Shown one piece after another: positions 7,012-15,412 of a stretch of 54,054 nucleotides of DNA (the stretch's first letter is position 1; each line of letters starts with the position of its first letter). The stretch is from NCBI GenBank assembly GCA_947588755.1, contig CANPZB010000004.1, positions 1 through 54,054 on the forward strand, given 5' to 3'. Made by a program: the position numbers and the translations under genes. The notes below the pieces were generated by a model that did no database searches, was not told the DNA's origin, and saw only the letters and a list, made by a program, of their open reading frames with translations. Source of the stretch: Candidatus Gastranaerophilales bacterium. Its GTDB lineage: Bacteria > Cyanobacteriota > Vampirovibrionia > Gastranaerophilales > Gastranaerophilaceae.

Positions 7012-8385
7012 TTAAAACTTATGAGTAATAAGTCCGTAAACATCATTAAATACAATTAATATCATCAAAACTATTAATAATGTAAAGAATATATTACCTA
7101 TGATATTCAAGGTTTCTTCTTCAATTGGTCTGCCCCTGAGTTTTTCTATTATCAGGAACATAAAATGACCGCCGTCCAATGCGGGTATAGGAAGGAAATT
7201 TATAATAGCCAAATCCATTGAAATAATTGCAGTCAGCAAAAGTCCGTAAAAAATACCGTCATGACCTTGTTTAATGGTATCTCCGCCTATTTTTGTAACT
7301 GCAACTATGCCGTGCAAATCTTTAAAAGGAATTTGTCCCGTAAATATTTGTTTTAAACCGTAAAGAAGATAATAAGTCTGGTCGGTAAGGTATTTTGCAC
7401 TCAAACTGACTGCCGATTTCGGGCCTTTAACTTTTTCCAAAACTTCTTTTGTGTTAAATTCGACTCCTATTTTACCGTTTTTGTCCGCATAAACAGGTTT
7501 TAATGCGACTTTTTTTCCGTTTCTTTCGACAGTTATGTGTAAAGGTCTTATATTATCCGAAAGTGCATACGCTAAGTCATGAAGTGATGTTTCACCGTCA
7601 GATTCATAGTATTTTTTGCCGTAAATCTTTTTTGTTAAAGTTTTTTGCCTTTCGTTAAGCACCTGCTGGTTATCTTTAATTTTTTCCAAACCCATAATTT
7701 GATTTTTAGTTATATTCAAGGGTTTTTCGTATGTTGTTGCAGGCAATTTTACCAGAACCCCCGCGGGAATATTTTCATTTTCGGTAAAAGCCGGATTAAT
7801 TTTTTTCAAATTTTGATAGTTTTTATTGATTAGTGTTATATCAGCTTTGCCATCAAATTGTTTACCTGACTGTGCAAACACCAAAAGTGCGGCGGGAGTA
7901 TCAGCCGGAGTTCCGTTAATATCAATAATCCTGTCGCCCGCCTGAAGTCCCGAATTCCATACGGGAGCATTCTTTTCCGCAGTAATTTTATTTATATATA
8001 AATCGTATTTTCCAGCGGGAATGTTTCCCCATAAAAATGCCGTAAGCAAAACCAGCACAAATGCACAAATCACATTTGAAATTACACCTGCGGATATTAC
8101 AACCATCCGTTGATAAATCGGTCTGTTAGAAAACCTTTCCATAGAATTTTTTGGCAAGTCGGACTCTTTTTCATCGTCAGGAAAAGATACATAACCGCCA
8201 AGCAAAAAAGCATGGACGAGAATTGTTAAATCACCTACTTTTTTTTCAAATAAAGTCGGGCCTATCGGCATACCGAAACCGAACTTGTCAACTCTTATCC
8301 CGAACATTCTTGCGGCGAAATAATGCCCCGCTTCATGAACAAGAATAAGTATGCTTAACAGAACTATCATTATAAGTATTGACAT
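7012..8385 (-). CDS. Site-2 protease (M50, RseP/RasP-like) with PDZ domain
   Basis: The 457-residue membrane protease has HEAGH at 17-21 in the first transmembrane helix. The second active-site motif NFLPIPALDGGH is near the C-terminus, and a PDZ segment lies between (NSGLQAGDRIIDINGTPAD). It should cleave membrane-anchored regulators such as anti-sigma factors or remnant signal peptides. A long insertion (about 190-300) after the PDZ core is Lys-rich and not recognised. The start at 8385 has AGAGGA 6 nt upstream; an ATG two codons earlier lies too close to it. It follows speE by 69 nt on the same strand. Confidence 0.9.
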   Translation of the reverse strand: MSILIMIVLLSILILVHEAGHYFAARMFGIRVDKFGFGMPIGPTLFEKKVGDLTILVHAFLLGGYVSFPDDEKESDLPKNSMERFSNRPIYQRMVVISAGVISNVICAFVLVLLTAFLWGNIPAGKYDLYINKITAEKNAPVWNSGLQAGDRIIDINGTPADTPAALLVFAQSGKQFDGKADITLINKNYQNLKKINPAFTENENIPAGVLVKLPATTYEKPLNITKNQIMGLEKIKDNQQVLNERQKTLTKKIYGKKYYESDGETSLHDLAYALSDNIRPLHITVERNGKKVALKPVYADKNGKIGVEFNTKEVLEKVKGPKSAVSLSAKYLTDQTYYLLYGLKQIFTGQIPFKDLHGIVAVTKIGGDTIKQGHDGIFYGLLLTAIISMDLAIINFLPIPALDGGHFMFLIIEKLRGRPIEEETLNIIGNIFFTLLIVLMILIVFNDVYGLITHKF

Positions 8386-8454
8386 TAACATTCCTCTCTC
8401 AAATGCCTGACAAGATTACTTTAGCAAAAAAAAATCTGTTTTTAAAGCCTGAAA

Positions 8455-9306
8455 TTATAATAATTCTTTCAGGTAGTTCGGCAACGCAAAACGTGCATTA
8501 TGATAATCTTTGTTATAAATCTTGCAGGTTTTAACTATATCTTCATATCTATTATCCGCAAAATAAGATAGCGGTTTAACCGTTTTTGAACAAAAAGCCC
8601 ATGCCCAGTATCCGCCGGGATATGTAGGTATATTTGATGTATAAGTCGAACATATCGGAAAAACTTTCTTCAAAAGATTATACATTTTTTTAATTTCGTT
8701 TTTATTAACGAAAGGACTTTCCGACTGTGCCGCTACAATACCGCCTTCTCTGAGTGAATTCTTTACGTTTGTATAGAAATCTTCCGTAAAAAGTCCTTCT
8801 CCCGGTCCCATCGGGTCGGTTGAATCGATTAAAATTATATCATATTCGTTTTTCTTATCTTTTATAAATTGAATAGCATCTTCAACTTTTATTTGAACAC
8901 GTTCATCAGACAAGCCGCAAGAAATCGACGGTAAAAATTCTTTGCAAGCTTCAATAACCATTCTGTCAATTTCGCACAAAACAACTTTTTTAACGGTATT
9001 ATGCTTCAAAACTTCCCTTACGGTACCTCCATCACCTCCGCCTATAACAAGAACATTTTCGGGATTTTTATGGTGCATCATGGGTACATGTGCTATCATT
9101 TCGTGATAATGATATTCATCACCCTCTGTTGTCATCATCAAATCGTCAAGAGTTAAAACTCTGCCCAGTTCGGACTCGGTTTCAAAAATTTCAACCTTCT
9201 GAAAATCAGACTGTTTTGAATATAAAACATTACCCGCTTTTATGGCAATACCAAATCCCGAAGGGGTAATTTCGTGATAAAATCCGTTTTCTATACCGTT
9301 ATTCAT
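8455..9306 (-). CDS. speE: Spermidine synthase (polyamine aminopropyltransferase)
   Basis: The 283-residue protein has the N-terminal strand domain and the decarboxylated-AdoMet binding motif VIGGGDGGTVREVL (GGGDGG at 89-94). The catalytic region DSTDPMGPGEGLF and ESPFVN and TYPGGYWAWAFCS follow, all as in SpeE. It transfers aminopropyl groups to putrescine to form spermidine. No speD is next to it in this window. It lies 16 nt after the HIT gene and has GGAG upstream of the ATG, so the two are cotranscribed. Confidence 0.95.
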   Translation of the reverse strand: MNNGIENGFYHEITPSGFGIAIKAGNVLYSKQSDFQKVEIFETESELGRVLTLDDLMMTTEGDEYHYHEMIAHVPMMHHKNPENVLVIGGGDGGTVREVLKHNTVKKVVLCEIDRMVIEACKEFLPSISCGLSDERVQIKVEDAIQFIKDKKNEYDIILIDSTDPMGPGEGLFTEDFYTNVKNSLREGGIVAAQSESPFVNKNEIKKMYNLLKKVFPICSTYTSNIPTYPGGYWAWAFCSKTVKPLSYFADNRYEDIVKTCKIYNKDYHNARFALPNYLKELL

Positions 9307-9322
9307 GTCAATTCTCCGTTTC

Positions 9323-9637
9323 TTATTTATTACCTAAAATATGAAGATGCAAATGAAAAACTTCCTGTCCCGCATCTTTTCCCGTATTTATGAGTGTTTT
9401 GTAAGATTTTAATCCGATTTTTTTTGTTGTATCTTTAACCGCTTGAAGCAATTCACCCATAAGATTTTTGTCCTCAAGTTCATTCAACGACGAAACATGA
9501 ACCCTCGGTACAACAAGAAGATGAACGGGTGCTTTTGGATTTATATCTTTGAAAACCACAACATAATCGTTTTGATAAACAAATTCCGTATTGAAATCCC
9601 CGTTAATTATCTTACAAAATATACATTCTTCAGTCAT
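9323..9637 (-). CDS. HIT-family (HinT-like) nucleotide hydrolase
   Basis: The 104-residue protein has the histidine triad HLHLH (95, 97, 99), an N-terminal CIFCKI with a Cys pair, and PKAPVHLLVVPRVHVSSLNE. This is standard for HinT-type purine nucleoside phosphoramidases. It is slightly short at the C-terminus compared with the usual 110-115 residues but retains the active site. GAGGTG precedes the ATG. It is the first gene of the minus-strand unit HIT-speE-site-2 protease. Confidence 0.93.
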   Translation of the reverse strand: MTEECIFCKIINGDFNTEFVYQNDYVVVFKDINPKAPVHLLVVPRVHVSSLNELEDKNLMGELLQAVKDTTKKIGLKSYKTLINTGKDAGQEVFHLHLHILGNK

Positions 9638-9695
9638 ATTTACACCTCATATAATTTTCACAATTATTATTATAACTTAAAAAAATGTAACCGAG

Positions 9696-9724
9696 TTGCC
9701 ACAATTAATTTTGTTTTGTATGAT
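9696..9724 (+). promoter_or_regulatory. Probable promoter of the beta-lactamase-fold hydrolase/ldpA unit
   Basis: TTGCCA (9696-9701), a 17-bp spacer and TATGAT (9719-9724) lie about 38 bp before the ATG at 9762, which has AGGA as Shine-Dalgarno. Confidence 0.55.
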
Positions 9725-9761
9725 AATAGTAACAGATTTCATGGGAGTAAGGATAGTTTAA

Positions 9762-10961
9762 ATGCCGGAAGCAGCACGGAAATATAATTCTAACACGTAT
9801 AATTACTACGAAAATACGGTTTACACTAACAGGCAGCCCCGCAGTTTAAGACCTGAGTATACGAATATTCAAGCGGTGCCTCATAAAACACAACCGCTCA
9901 AAAGGGCTGCCGATAATAAAAAAATCCAAAGAAATTACTTAATTCATAGGATTATTTCAGTATGCTTTATTCTTCTGTTTGGTATTTTTGTCATGCCAAA
10001 AGGATTTCAGAAATTTACCGTACCTGTTTTTATCGGAAATCCCTATAAAAATATAAAAACAGATTTTCAAAACCTCAGGTATCCTACGGAAAATTATCTT
10101 GCCAATGACTGGTTTTTGGGCAAAAACTTTTTGACGGGTGCCGAATTAAAAAAGCCTAAAATGGAAAATTTGAAAGAAAATCAAAGACTTACGGGTCTTG
10201 AAAATGAAATAAAACAGTTAATGTCACAATATCCTTCAATAGAGCCTTCCGTCTATGTATGGAGTTATGACGACGGCAGTTATGCCGATATAAACGCGGA
10301 TACTCTGTACTCAGCCGCAAGTATAATAAAACTTCCGGTTTTGGCAGAACTCTTTCGTGCCATAGAAAAAGGAGAAGTTAGTCTGTCCGATAAAATGTCA
10401 TTGACCGAATATTACAGAAGTGAAGGTTCAGGCAGTCTGCAATTTAAGGCGGCAAATTCAAATTATACGATAGATAAACTGGCTCGCATGATGATAACGG
10501 AGTCTGACAATTCCGCAACTAATATGCTTGTCGCCAAACTCGGTTCAATGACCCGTATCAACAATGCACTGAGAAGCTGGGGGTTAACTGACACTGCTAT
10601 CGCAACATGGCTCCCTGATTTGAGGGGTAATAACCATACTACGGCACGTGATATGGCAAAGATACTTTACAATATTGATAATCCCGACTTTTTGAATATA
10701 AATTCCCGCGAAAAAATATTCGATTATATGTCGCATGTTCACAATAACAGATTAATACAGGCAGGGCTGCCGAGTTCAACGGTATTTTTGCATAAAACAG
10801 GTGACATCGGTAAAATGCTCGGCGATGCCGGTATTGTATTTGCACCCTACGGTAAAAAATATATTGTCGTAATTTTGGCAAACCGCCCTCACAATTCTCC
10901 GCAAGGCAGAGATTTTATCGTAAAAGCTTCGGAAGTTATATACAATTTCATGGTGAAATAA
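9762..10961 (+). CDS. Membrane-anchored class A beta-lactamase-fold serine hydrolase
   Basis: The 399-residue protein has a ~60-residue polar cytoplasmic N-terminus and one transmembrane helix (about 63-79). The extracytoplasmic serine-hydrolase domain carries SIIK (187-190), SDN (248-250) and KTG (345-347), so the Ser/Lys nucleophile pair is intact. The omega-loop region reads PDLRGNNHTTARDMA and lacks an obvious ExxLN glutamate. The enzyme may therefore be a peptidoglycan-interacting hydrolase rather than an efficient beta-lactamase. ldpA begins directly after the stop codon, so the two are cotranscribed. Resistance cannot be inferred from this. Confidence 0.8.
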   Translation: MPEAARKYNSNTYNYYENTVYTNRQPRSLRPEYTNIQAVPHKTQPLKRAADNKKIQRNYLIHRIISVCFILLFGIFVMPKGFQKFTVPVFIGNPYKNIKTDFQNLRYPTENYLANDWFLGKNFLTGAELKKPKMENLKENQRLTGLENEIKQLMSQYPSIEPSVYVWSYDDGSYADINADTLYSAASIIKLPVLAELFRAIEKGEVSLSDKMSLTEYYRSEGSGSLQFKAANSNYTIDKLARMMITESDNSATNMLVAKLGSMTRINNALRSWGLTDTAIATWLPDLRGNNHTTARDMAKILYNIDNPDFLNINSREKIFDYMSHVHNNRLIQAGLPSSTVFLHKTGDIGKMLGDAGIVFAPYGKKYIVVILANRPHNSPQGRDFIVKASEVIYNFMVK

Positions 10962-11909
10962 ATGCCTTTAAAGGATTTGCTTGAAAACGGAAATTGTTTT
11001 AAACTCGTCTGCGGTGCGGGAAACGAAGATACGGATGAAGCGGAAAAATTAACCGCATTATACTCGGCTGCAGGCTGCAAGTTTTTTGACGTATCAGCCG
11101 ACAAAGATGTAATTAATGCCGCAAAAAAAGGGTTAAGAAACAATGAAGGTTATCTGTGTGTGAGTATCGGTATTCAAGGAGACCCGCATACAAGAAAAGC
11201 AAACATTGATTATGAAAAATGTAAAAAATGCGGCAAGTGTGCCGAAATTTGTCCTCAAAAAACCATCTGCGGCTTTAAAGTAAAACATTACCGATGTATT
11301 GGCTGCGGAAAATGTAATTCGGTTTGCAAACATAACGCCGTATATTTCACTTATCCGAACAAAAATATCGAAGAAATTTTAACCCCTGAGATACTACGGA
11401 GTATTGACTGTGTGGAATTACATGTAATCGCAGGTGATAAAGACAAAATTTTGCAAAGTGTTCGGTATATAAATGAAGTTTACGGCGGGATTTTGAGTAT
11501 TTCCGCATCTTTAGAAAGCCTACGCAATAAAGATTTAATATCCTGCATAAAAACAATAATTGCAAACAGACAGCCATACAGCACAATAATACAGTCGGAC
11601 GGAAAGCCAATGTCCGGCGGTAAAAACGATTATTTTACAACACTCGAAACCGTTTGTGCTGCCGATATTATTCTTAAGGAAAAACTTCCCGCTTACCTGT
11701 TTTTATCGGGTGGAACAAACTCCAAAACACCTGAATTGGCAAAGATGTGCGGTATAAATTATACCGGCATAGCTGTCGGAACTTATGCAAGAAAAATTGT
11801 TCAAAATTACCTGCAAGAGAAAAACTTTCTCAGTAACGAAAAAATATTCAATGAAGCTTTATCGGTTGCAAAAAATTTTGTAAATCAAATAACAAATTTT
11901 CCGTCCTGA
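10962..11909 (+). CDS. ldpA: LdpA-like iron-sulfur protein (two 4Fe-4S clusters)
   Basis: The 315-residue protein opens with LENGNCFKLVCGAGNED and a Rossmann-like first domain. A double ferredoxin domain follows, with Cys87, 90, 93, 97 and Cys112, 115, 118, 122. The C-terminal domain resembles LdpA_C (FLSGGTNSKTPELAKMCGI, GIAVGTYARKIV). In Synechococcus, LdpA senses cellular redox state and adjusts the circadian clock through KaiA/CikA. No kai gene is present in this window, so an ancestral redox-related role is more likely. It starts immediately at the previous stop codon (zero gap). Its 3' end overlaps the convergent aminopeptidase by 25 nt. The homologue call is from memory of the family pattern. 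Confidence 0.75.
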   Translation: MPLKDLLENGNCFKLVCGAGNEDTDEAEKLTALYSAAGCKFFDVSADKDVINAAKKGLRNNEGYLCVSIGIQGDPHTRKANIDYEKCKKCGKCAEICPQKTICGFKVKHYRCIGCGKCNSVCKHNAVYFTYPNKNIEEILTPEILRSIDCVELHVIAGDKDKILQSVRYINEVYGGILSISASLESLRNKDLISCIKTIIANRQPYSTIIQSDGKPMSGGKNDYFTTLETVCAADIILKEKLPAYLFLSGGTNSKTPELAKMCGINYTGIAVGTYARKIVQNYLQEKNFLSNEKIFNEALSVAKNFVNQITNFPS

Positions 11910-13015
11910 TAAATTAATACATCATCGGCAAATATTTTTCCACCTTGATTAATTTTATTCGCTTCCGAATAAGGTTTCATATTTTTTATCATGTCCCAAT
12001 GTAATCCTGAAACATTTTTTCCGCCGGTTTCAGGATAAGAAGCCCCAACTGCCATGTGAATTGAACCGCCTATTTTTTCGTCAAAAAGTATATTGCCGGT
12101 GACTTCTTTTATCTCATCATTTGTACCTATTGCAATTTCACCGATATATTTTGAACCTTCGTCCATATTAAACATAGCATCCAAATAATCTTTACCTGAA
12201 GAAGCATCAAATTCAATAATTTTACCGTTTTCTATTTTTAAACGAACATCAGCAGCACTGTTTCCTCTGTAGTTTTGAGGGAAATCAAAATAAATTTCAC
12301 CGTTCACACCGTCCTCAACCGGAGAAGTAAATATTTCCCCGTCGGGATAATTGTTTATACCCGAACAGCTAATCCACTTTCTGCCTTCGACATTAAATGT
12401 TATATCCGTTTTTTCTCCCGTAATACGAATTTTTTTGACATTGTTCAGATAATTTACCAAACGGTTTTGCTTTTCATCTAATTCTTTTAACTTTTCAACA
12501 GGATTTTCCAAATCCAAATAACATGCCTTGAACAAAAATTCGCAATACTCATCAAAAGACATTTTAGCTTCCTGAGCAAGAGCATGTGTCGGCACATCCG
12601 CTACCACCCATGAAGCATCACCGTTTGCGGAACGCTCCAAAAGCATTTTCGAAAGCCTTTGAGTCGCTTTTGAACGACGGCTCAGTTTTGCTAAATCCGA
12701 ACGGGTCATATTTTTAGTGTTCATCGGAGCACCGATTGATATAAATTTATTAACAATTTCATACTCTTTTTCAACAATAGGGTCAATGTAATCAAGCTGC
12801 TCATCATCAGCATACTTAATAAAAATATCTGACATATCATCATAAGAAGTTCTTAAAAGAGGATATGCACCTTTTTGTATAATTCTTTTATATAAAGCTT
12901 TAACCAAATCTGCAGCGTATACACTTGCCGCCCTGATTTGAACCAAATCACCTTTTTGTACGTTTACCGAGTAATCCGCAAGCACTTTTGCGTATTTGTC
13001 CCATATTGTTTCCAT
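11885..13015 (-). CDS. M29-family aminopeptidase (AmpS/PepS type)
   Basis: The 376-residue protein matches the thermophilic metalloprotease M29 family. Matching segments are the N-terminal VNVQKGDLVQIRA, WVVADVPTHALAQEA, the C-terminal metal-binding area with DEKIGGSIHMAVGASYPETG and GLHWDMI, and an acidic cluster SSGKDYLDAMFNMDEGSKYIGEIAIGTN around the co-catalytic metals. The enzyme removes N-terminal residues from peptides in the cytosol. The ATG at 13015 is preferred because GAGAGG lies 8 nt upstream; a TTG at 13030 precedes that signal. It converges on ldpA with a 25-nt overlap, which may give antisense interference. Confidence 0.9.
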   Translation of the reverse strand: METIWDKYAKVLADYSVNVQKGDLVQIRAASVYAADLVKALYKRIIQKGAYPLLRTSYDDMSDIFIKYADDEQLDYIDPIVEKEYEIVNKFISIGAPMNTKNMTRSDLAKLSRRSKATQRLSKMLLERSANGDASWVVADVPTHALAQEAKMSFDEYCEFLFKACYLDLENPVEKLKELDEKQNRLVNYLNNVKKIRITGEKTDITFNVEGRKWISCSGINNYPDGEIFTSPVEDGVNGEIYFDFPQNYRGNSAADVRLKIENGKIIEFDASSGKDYLDAMFNMDEGSKYIGEIAIGTNDEIKEVTGNILFDEKIGGSIHMAVGASYPETGGKNVSGLHWDMIKNMKPYSEANKINQGGKIFADDVLIYQDGKFVI

Positions 13016-13216
13016 TTTAACACCTCTCAAATTCGAAAATTATTCTATCAAAAAAATAAGACAAATCCAAGCCCAATTTGTTTAATATCCGAAAACGCAA
13101 AAAAATATTTAAAATTTTATTAACATTTTTTAACAAACGACGGGTTTTTATTAAAGTTTTTATAAAAAAAAACCGATAAATATTAAGTAATAACAAAACT
13201 AAGGAGTAAACGAATT

Positions 13217-13372
13217 ATGATAAAAAAGATTATAACACCTTCGTGTAATGTATGCGATAGTGTGGAATTAATATTAAGAGGAGCAAAAAAACGCCGTTCC
13301 ATGGCGTTAACATCCGCAGGAATGATTAATGCGGATGCGGGTATTCAAGGCAGATTGCAGGCTGTAAAATAA
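13217..13372 (+). CDS. 51-residue basic protein with a CxxC motif
   Basis: A strong Shine-Dalgarno AAGGAG is 10 nt before the ATG, and a rho-independent terminator follows 50 nt after the stop, so this is a complete monocistronic unit despite its size. The protein has CNVC at 10-13, a helix ELILRGAKKRRS and a Gly/Ala-rich tail. I do not recognise it. A single CxxC could bind a metal only as a dimer. Its pI is clearly basic. No homologue is present in the window. Confidence 0.65.
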   Translation: MIKKIITPSCNVCDSVELILRGAKKRRSMALTSAGMINADAGIQGRLQAVK

Positions 13373-13423
13373 ACTGCATATCTGCTGTTTAAATAAGATT
13401 GGAGAGATATAAATTTTAAAAAA

Positions 13424-13448
13424 ACCGCTCACAGCGGTCTTTTTTTTT
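13424..13448 (+). terminator. Rho-independent terminator of the 51-residue protein gene
   Basis: Stem ACCGCT/AGCGGT with loop CAC is followed by a run of T (13440-13448). A run of A on the left side would also let it act on the minus strand behind hup. Confidence 0.9.
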
Positions 13449-13466
13449 GAAATATTAAGCATAAAA

Positions 13467-13492
13467 AAACCGAACGGCATGCCGTTCGGTTT
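13467..13492 (-). terminator. Terminator of hup
   Basis: A 26-nt perfect palindrome (half-site AAACCGAACGGCA) sits 16 nt after the hup stop on the minus strand and is followed there by a T-run. As a perfect palindrome it may form a minimal-loop hairpin. Confidence 0.9.
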
Positions 13493-13508
13493 AAAATCTT
13501 TCAAGAAA

Positions 13509-13784
13509 CTATTTGTTAACAGCTTCTTTGAATTTTTTACCTGCAGAGAAAGCAGGAACTGTTCTTGCAGGGATTTTGAGTTCTTTACCGGTTTGAGGAT
13601 TTCTTCCGATTCTTGCAGATCTCTTGCGAGCTTCAAAAGTTCCGAAACCAACCAATGTTACTTTTTTACCTTTAGAAACTGTCTTTTGAATAGTTTCAAC
13701 CAAAGCACTTAAAACTTCAGTTGCTTCTTTTCTGGTAACATTTGTCTTTTTTGAAATTTCTTGTACTAATTCTACTTTGTTCAT
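13509..13784 (-). CDS. hup: HU family nucleoid protein
   Basis: The 91-residue protein MNKVELVQEISKKTNVTRKE has the HU signature GFGTFEARKRSARIGRNPQT (the beta-arm region) and the proline of PARTVPAF. It is the histone-like dimer that bends and compacts DNA. AAGGAG lies 8 nt before ATG 13784; the upstream ATG at 13811 is disfavoured. It has its own promoter (TTGCAT-N16-TATAAT) and terminator, so it is monocistronic. Confidence 0.97.
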   Translation of the reverse strand: MNKVELVQEISKKTNVTRKEATEVLSALVETIQKTVSKGKKVTLVGFGTFEARKRSARIGRNPQTGKELKIPARTVPAFSAGKKFKEAVNK

Positions 13785-13815
13785 AATAAAACTCCTTCTT
13801 AAAATGTACACTTAA

Positions 13816-13843
13816 ATTATATCTAAAGTTTTAAATAATGCAA
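13816..13843 (-). promoter_or_regulatory. Promoter of hup
   Basis: On the minus strand TTGCAT (13843-13838), a 16-bp spacer and a perfect TATAAT (13821-13816) lie about 31 bp before the hup ATG, ahead of AAGGAG. Confidence 0.65.
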
Positions 13844-13943
13844 GTTTTGTAACATATTTTAATCAAAAAAACATCCAAATGATGTATTATTTTGTAAAAA
13901 AAATTAAAATAAGTAAAAAATTAGTATTACTTTTTTTTGATTT

Positions 13944-13973
13944 TTGGAAATTTATCCGAATTTTTGATACTAT
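13944..13973 (+). promoter_or_regulatory. Probable promoter of the GT2/apt operon
   Basis: TTGGAA (13944-13949) and an extended -10 TGA-TACTAT (13965-13973) are separated by 18 bp, about 29 bp upstream of the glycosyltransferase ATG. Confidence 0.45.
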
Positions 13974-14002
13974 AGAAATACACTAAGGAAAAGCTTGAAG
14001 AT

Positions 14003-15412
14003 ATGAAAGAAAGAATAATATTATTTACAATAGTTTTTGGATTGGGAATATTTTTGTATATATTTCAAAGCTATTTTAATACCGTTTGGGGATTGGCGTT
14101 ACTTTGCTTATTTATGTTTATATACGCAGTATTTTCTAATCTTTCTTATAAGCTGAAAAGTCGTAAACTTCAAAAATATCCGCCCGTAATAAATAAAGAT
14201 TACAAGCCGTTTGTTTCGGTAATGATACCGGGACATAACGAAGAAGGGGTTATAACAACCACGGTCGAAAATATTCTTAAAATGGATTATGAAAATTTTG
14301 AAGTAATTGTTATTGACGACAGAAGTACTGATAATACAGCTTCGGTTATTAAAGACCTTGAAAAAAAATACGATAAAGTAACTGCATTAATAAGAGATAA
14401 AGAGGCATTTCCTGGAAAGTCTGCAGTTTTAAACGATGCAATGAAGCTTGCCAAAGGTGAAGCGTTTTTAATATTTGATGCCGATGCATCGGTGGAACCC
14501 GATTTTTTGAAAAAGCTTATACCTCATCTTGAACCGAAAGATGTCGGTGCGGTACAGGCAAGAAAAGTTATTCGTAACAAGAATGTTAATCTTTTGACCA
14601 GATGCCAGAATAATGAATACACCATGGATACATATTTTCAGGTCGGACGGGATTCCGTAAAAGGAGCCGTTGAACTGAGAGGAAACGGAGAATTGTTAAA
14701 AAGAGAAGCCGTTGAAGATATTGGCGGTTGGAACAATTACACAATAGTTGATGATTTGGATATGTCCACAAGACTTCATATAAAAGGCTGGGACGTCAGA
14801 TTTTGTGCGGATACTATAGTTTATGAAGAAGGAATTATATATCTGCGTCCGCTTTACAGACAAAGGAGACGCTGGCTTGAAGGCACAATAAGAAGATATC
14901 TTGAACATTCCGGAGCCGCTTTATGTTCCAGACAAATGTCATTAAGAGCCAGCCTTGATATGATGGCTTATATTTCGGAATTTATTATGCCATTGTGGCT
15001 TTTAATGGAAATTTTTATAAGAGGGTTTAAAATTCTGGCAAAAGATGCCCCGACTCACACTCTTTATTCATCAATAATTATAGGATGTGCAGTCGGTATA
15101 GGATTTTTTATCGCGGCAAGATGTGCATTGAGAAAATATGATTACATTCCGAGGCTTGATGCTTACTTTGAAGCCGTTATTACTACAATATATCTGTTAA
15201 TAATCTGGTTTCCTCTGGTGCTTTTTATCTGTTTCAAAATTTTGTTTATGAAAAAAGATATGAATTGGGGTAAAACGGCACACGGACTTGTAATGGAAGA
15301 AGAAGCAAGTATAAAAGATTTTATTAAAAAAGAATTACAAAAAACAAAAGAATATACAAAAGAATACACGGATAAAATTATACAAATGGTAGCCGAAAAA
15401 GGAGATAAATAA
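14003..15412 (+). CDS. Processive family 2 glycosyltransferase (membrane)
   Basis: The 469-residue protein has two N-terminal transmembrane helices and a GT-A domain. Motifs are VIVIDDRSTDNT (DD 105-106), FDADA (159-161), GNGELLKREA, the acid IVDDLDMSTRL (~250) and QRRRW (287-291), followed by three C-terminal helices. The D,D,D,QxxRW set marks processive synthases of beta-linked polysaccharides such as poly-N-acetylglucosamine or cellulose-like polymers. The C-terminal tail is Lys/Glu-rich and cytoplasmic. It is coupled to apt by a 1-nt overlap (TAATG). No deacetylase or BcsB-type partner is adjacent, so the product is unknown. Confidence 0.88.
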   Translation: MKERIILFTIVFGLGIFLYIFQSYFNTVWGLALLCLFMFIYAVFSNLSYKLKSRKLQKYPPVINKDYKPFVSVMIPGHNEEGVITTTVENILKMDYENFEVIVIDDRSTDNTASVIKDLEKKYDKVTALIRDKEAFPGKSAVLNDAMKLAKGEAFLIFDADASVEPDFLKKLIPHLEPKDVGAVQARKVIRNKNVNLLTRCQNNEYTMDTYFQVGRDSVKGAVELRGNGELLKREAVEDIGGWNNYTIVDDLDMSTRLHIKGWDVRFCADTIVYEEGIIYLRPLYRQRRRWLEGTIRRYLEHSGAALCSRQMSLRASLDMMAYISEFIMPLWLLMEIFIRGFKILAKDAPTHTLYSSIIIGCAVGIGFFIAARCALRKYDYIPRLDAYFEAVITTIYLLIIWFPLVLFICFKILFMKKDMNWGKTAHGLVMEEEASIKDFIKKELQKTKEYTKEYTDKIIQMVAEKGDK

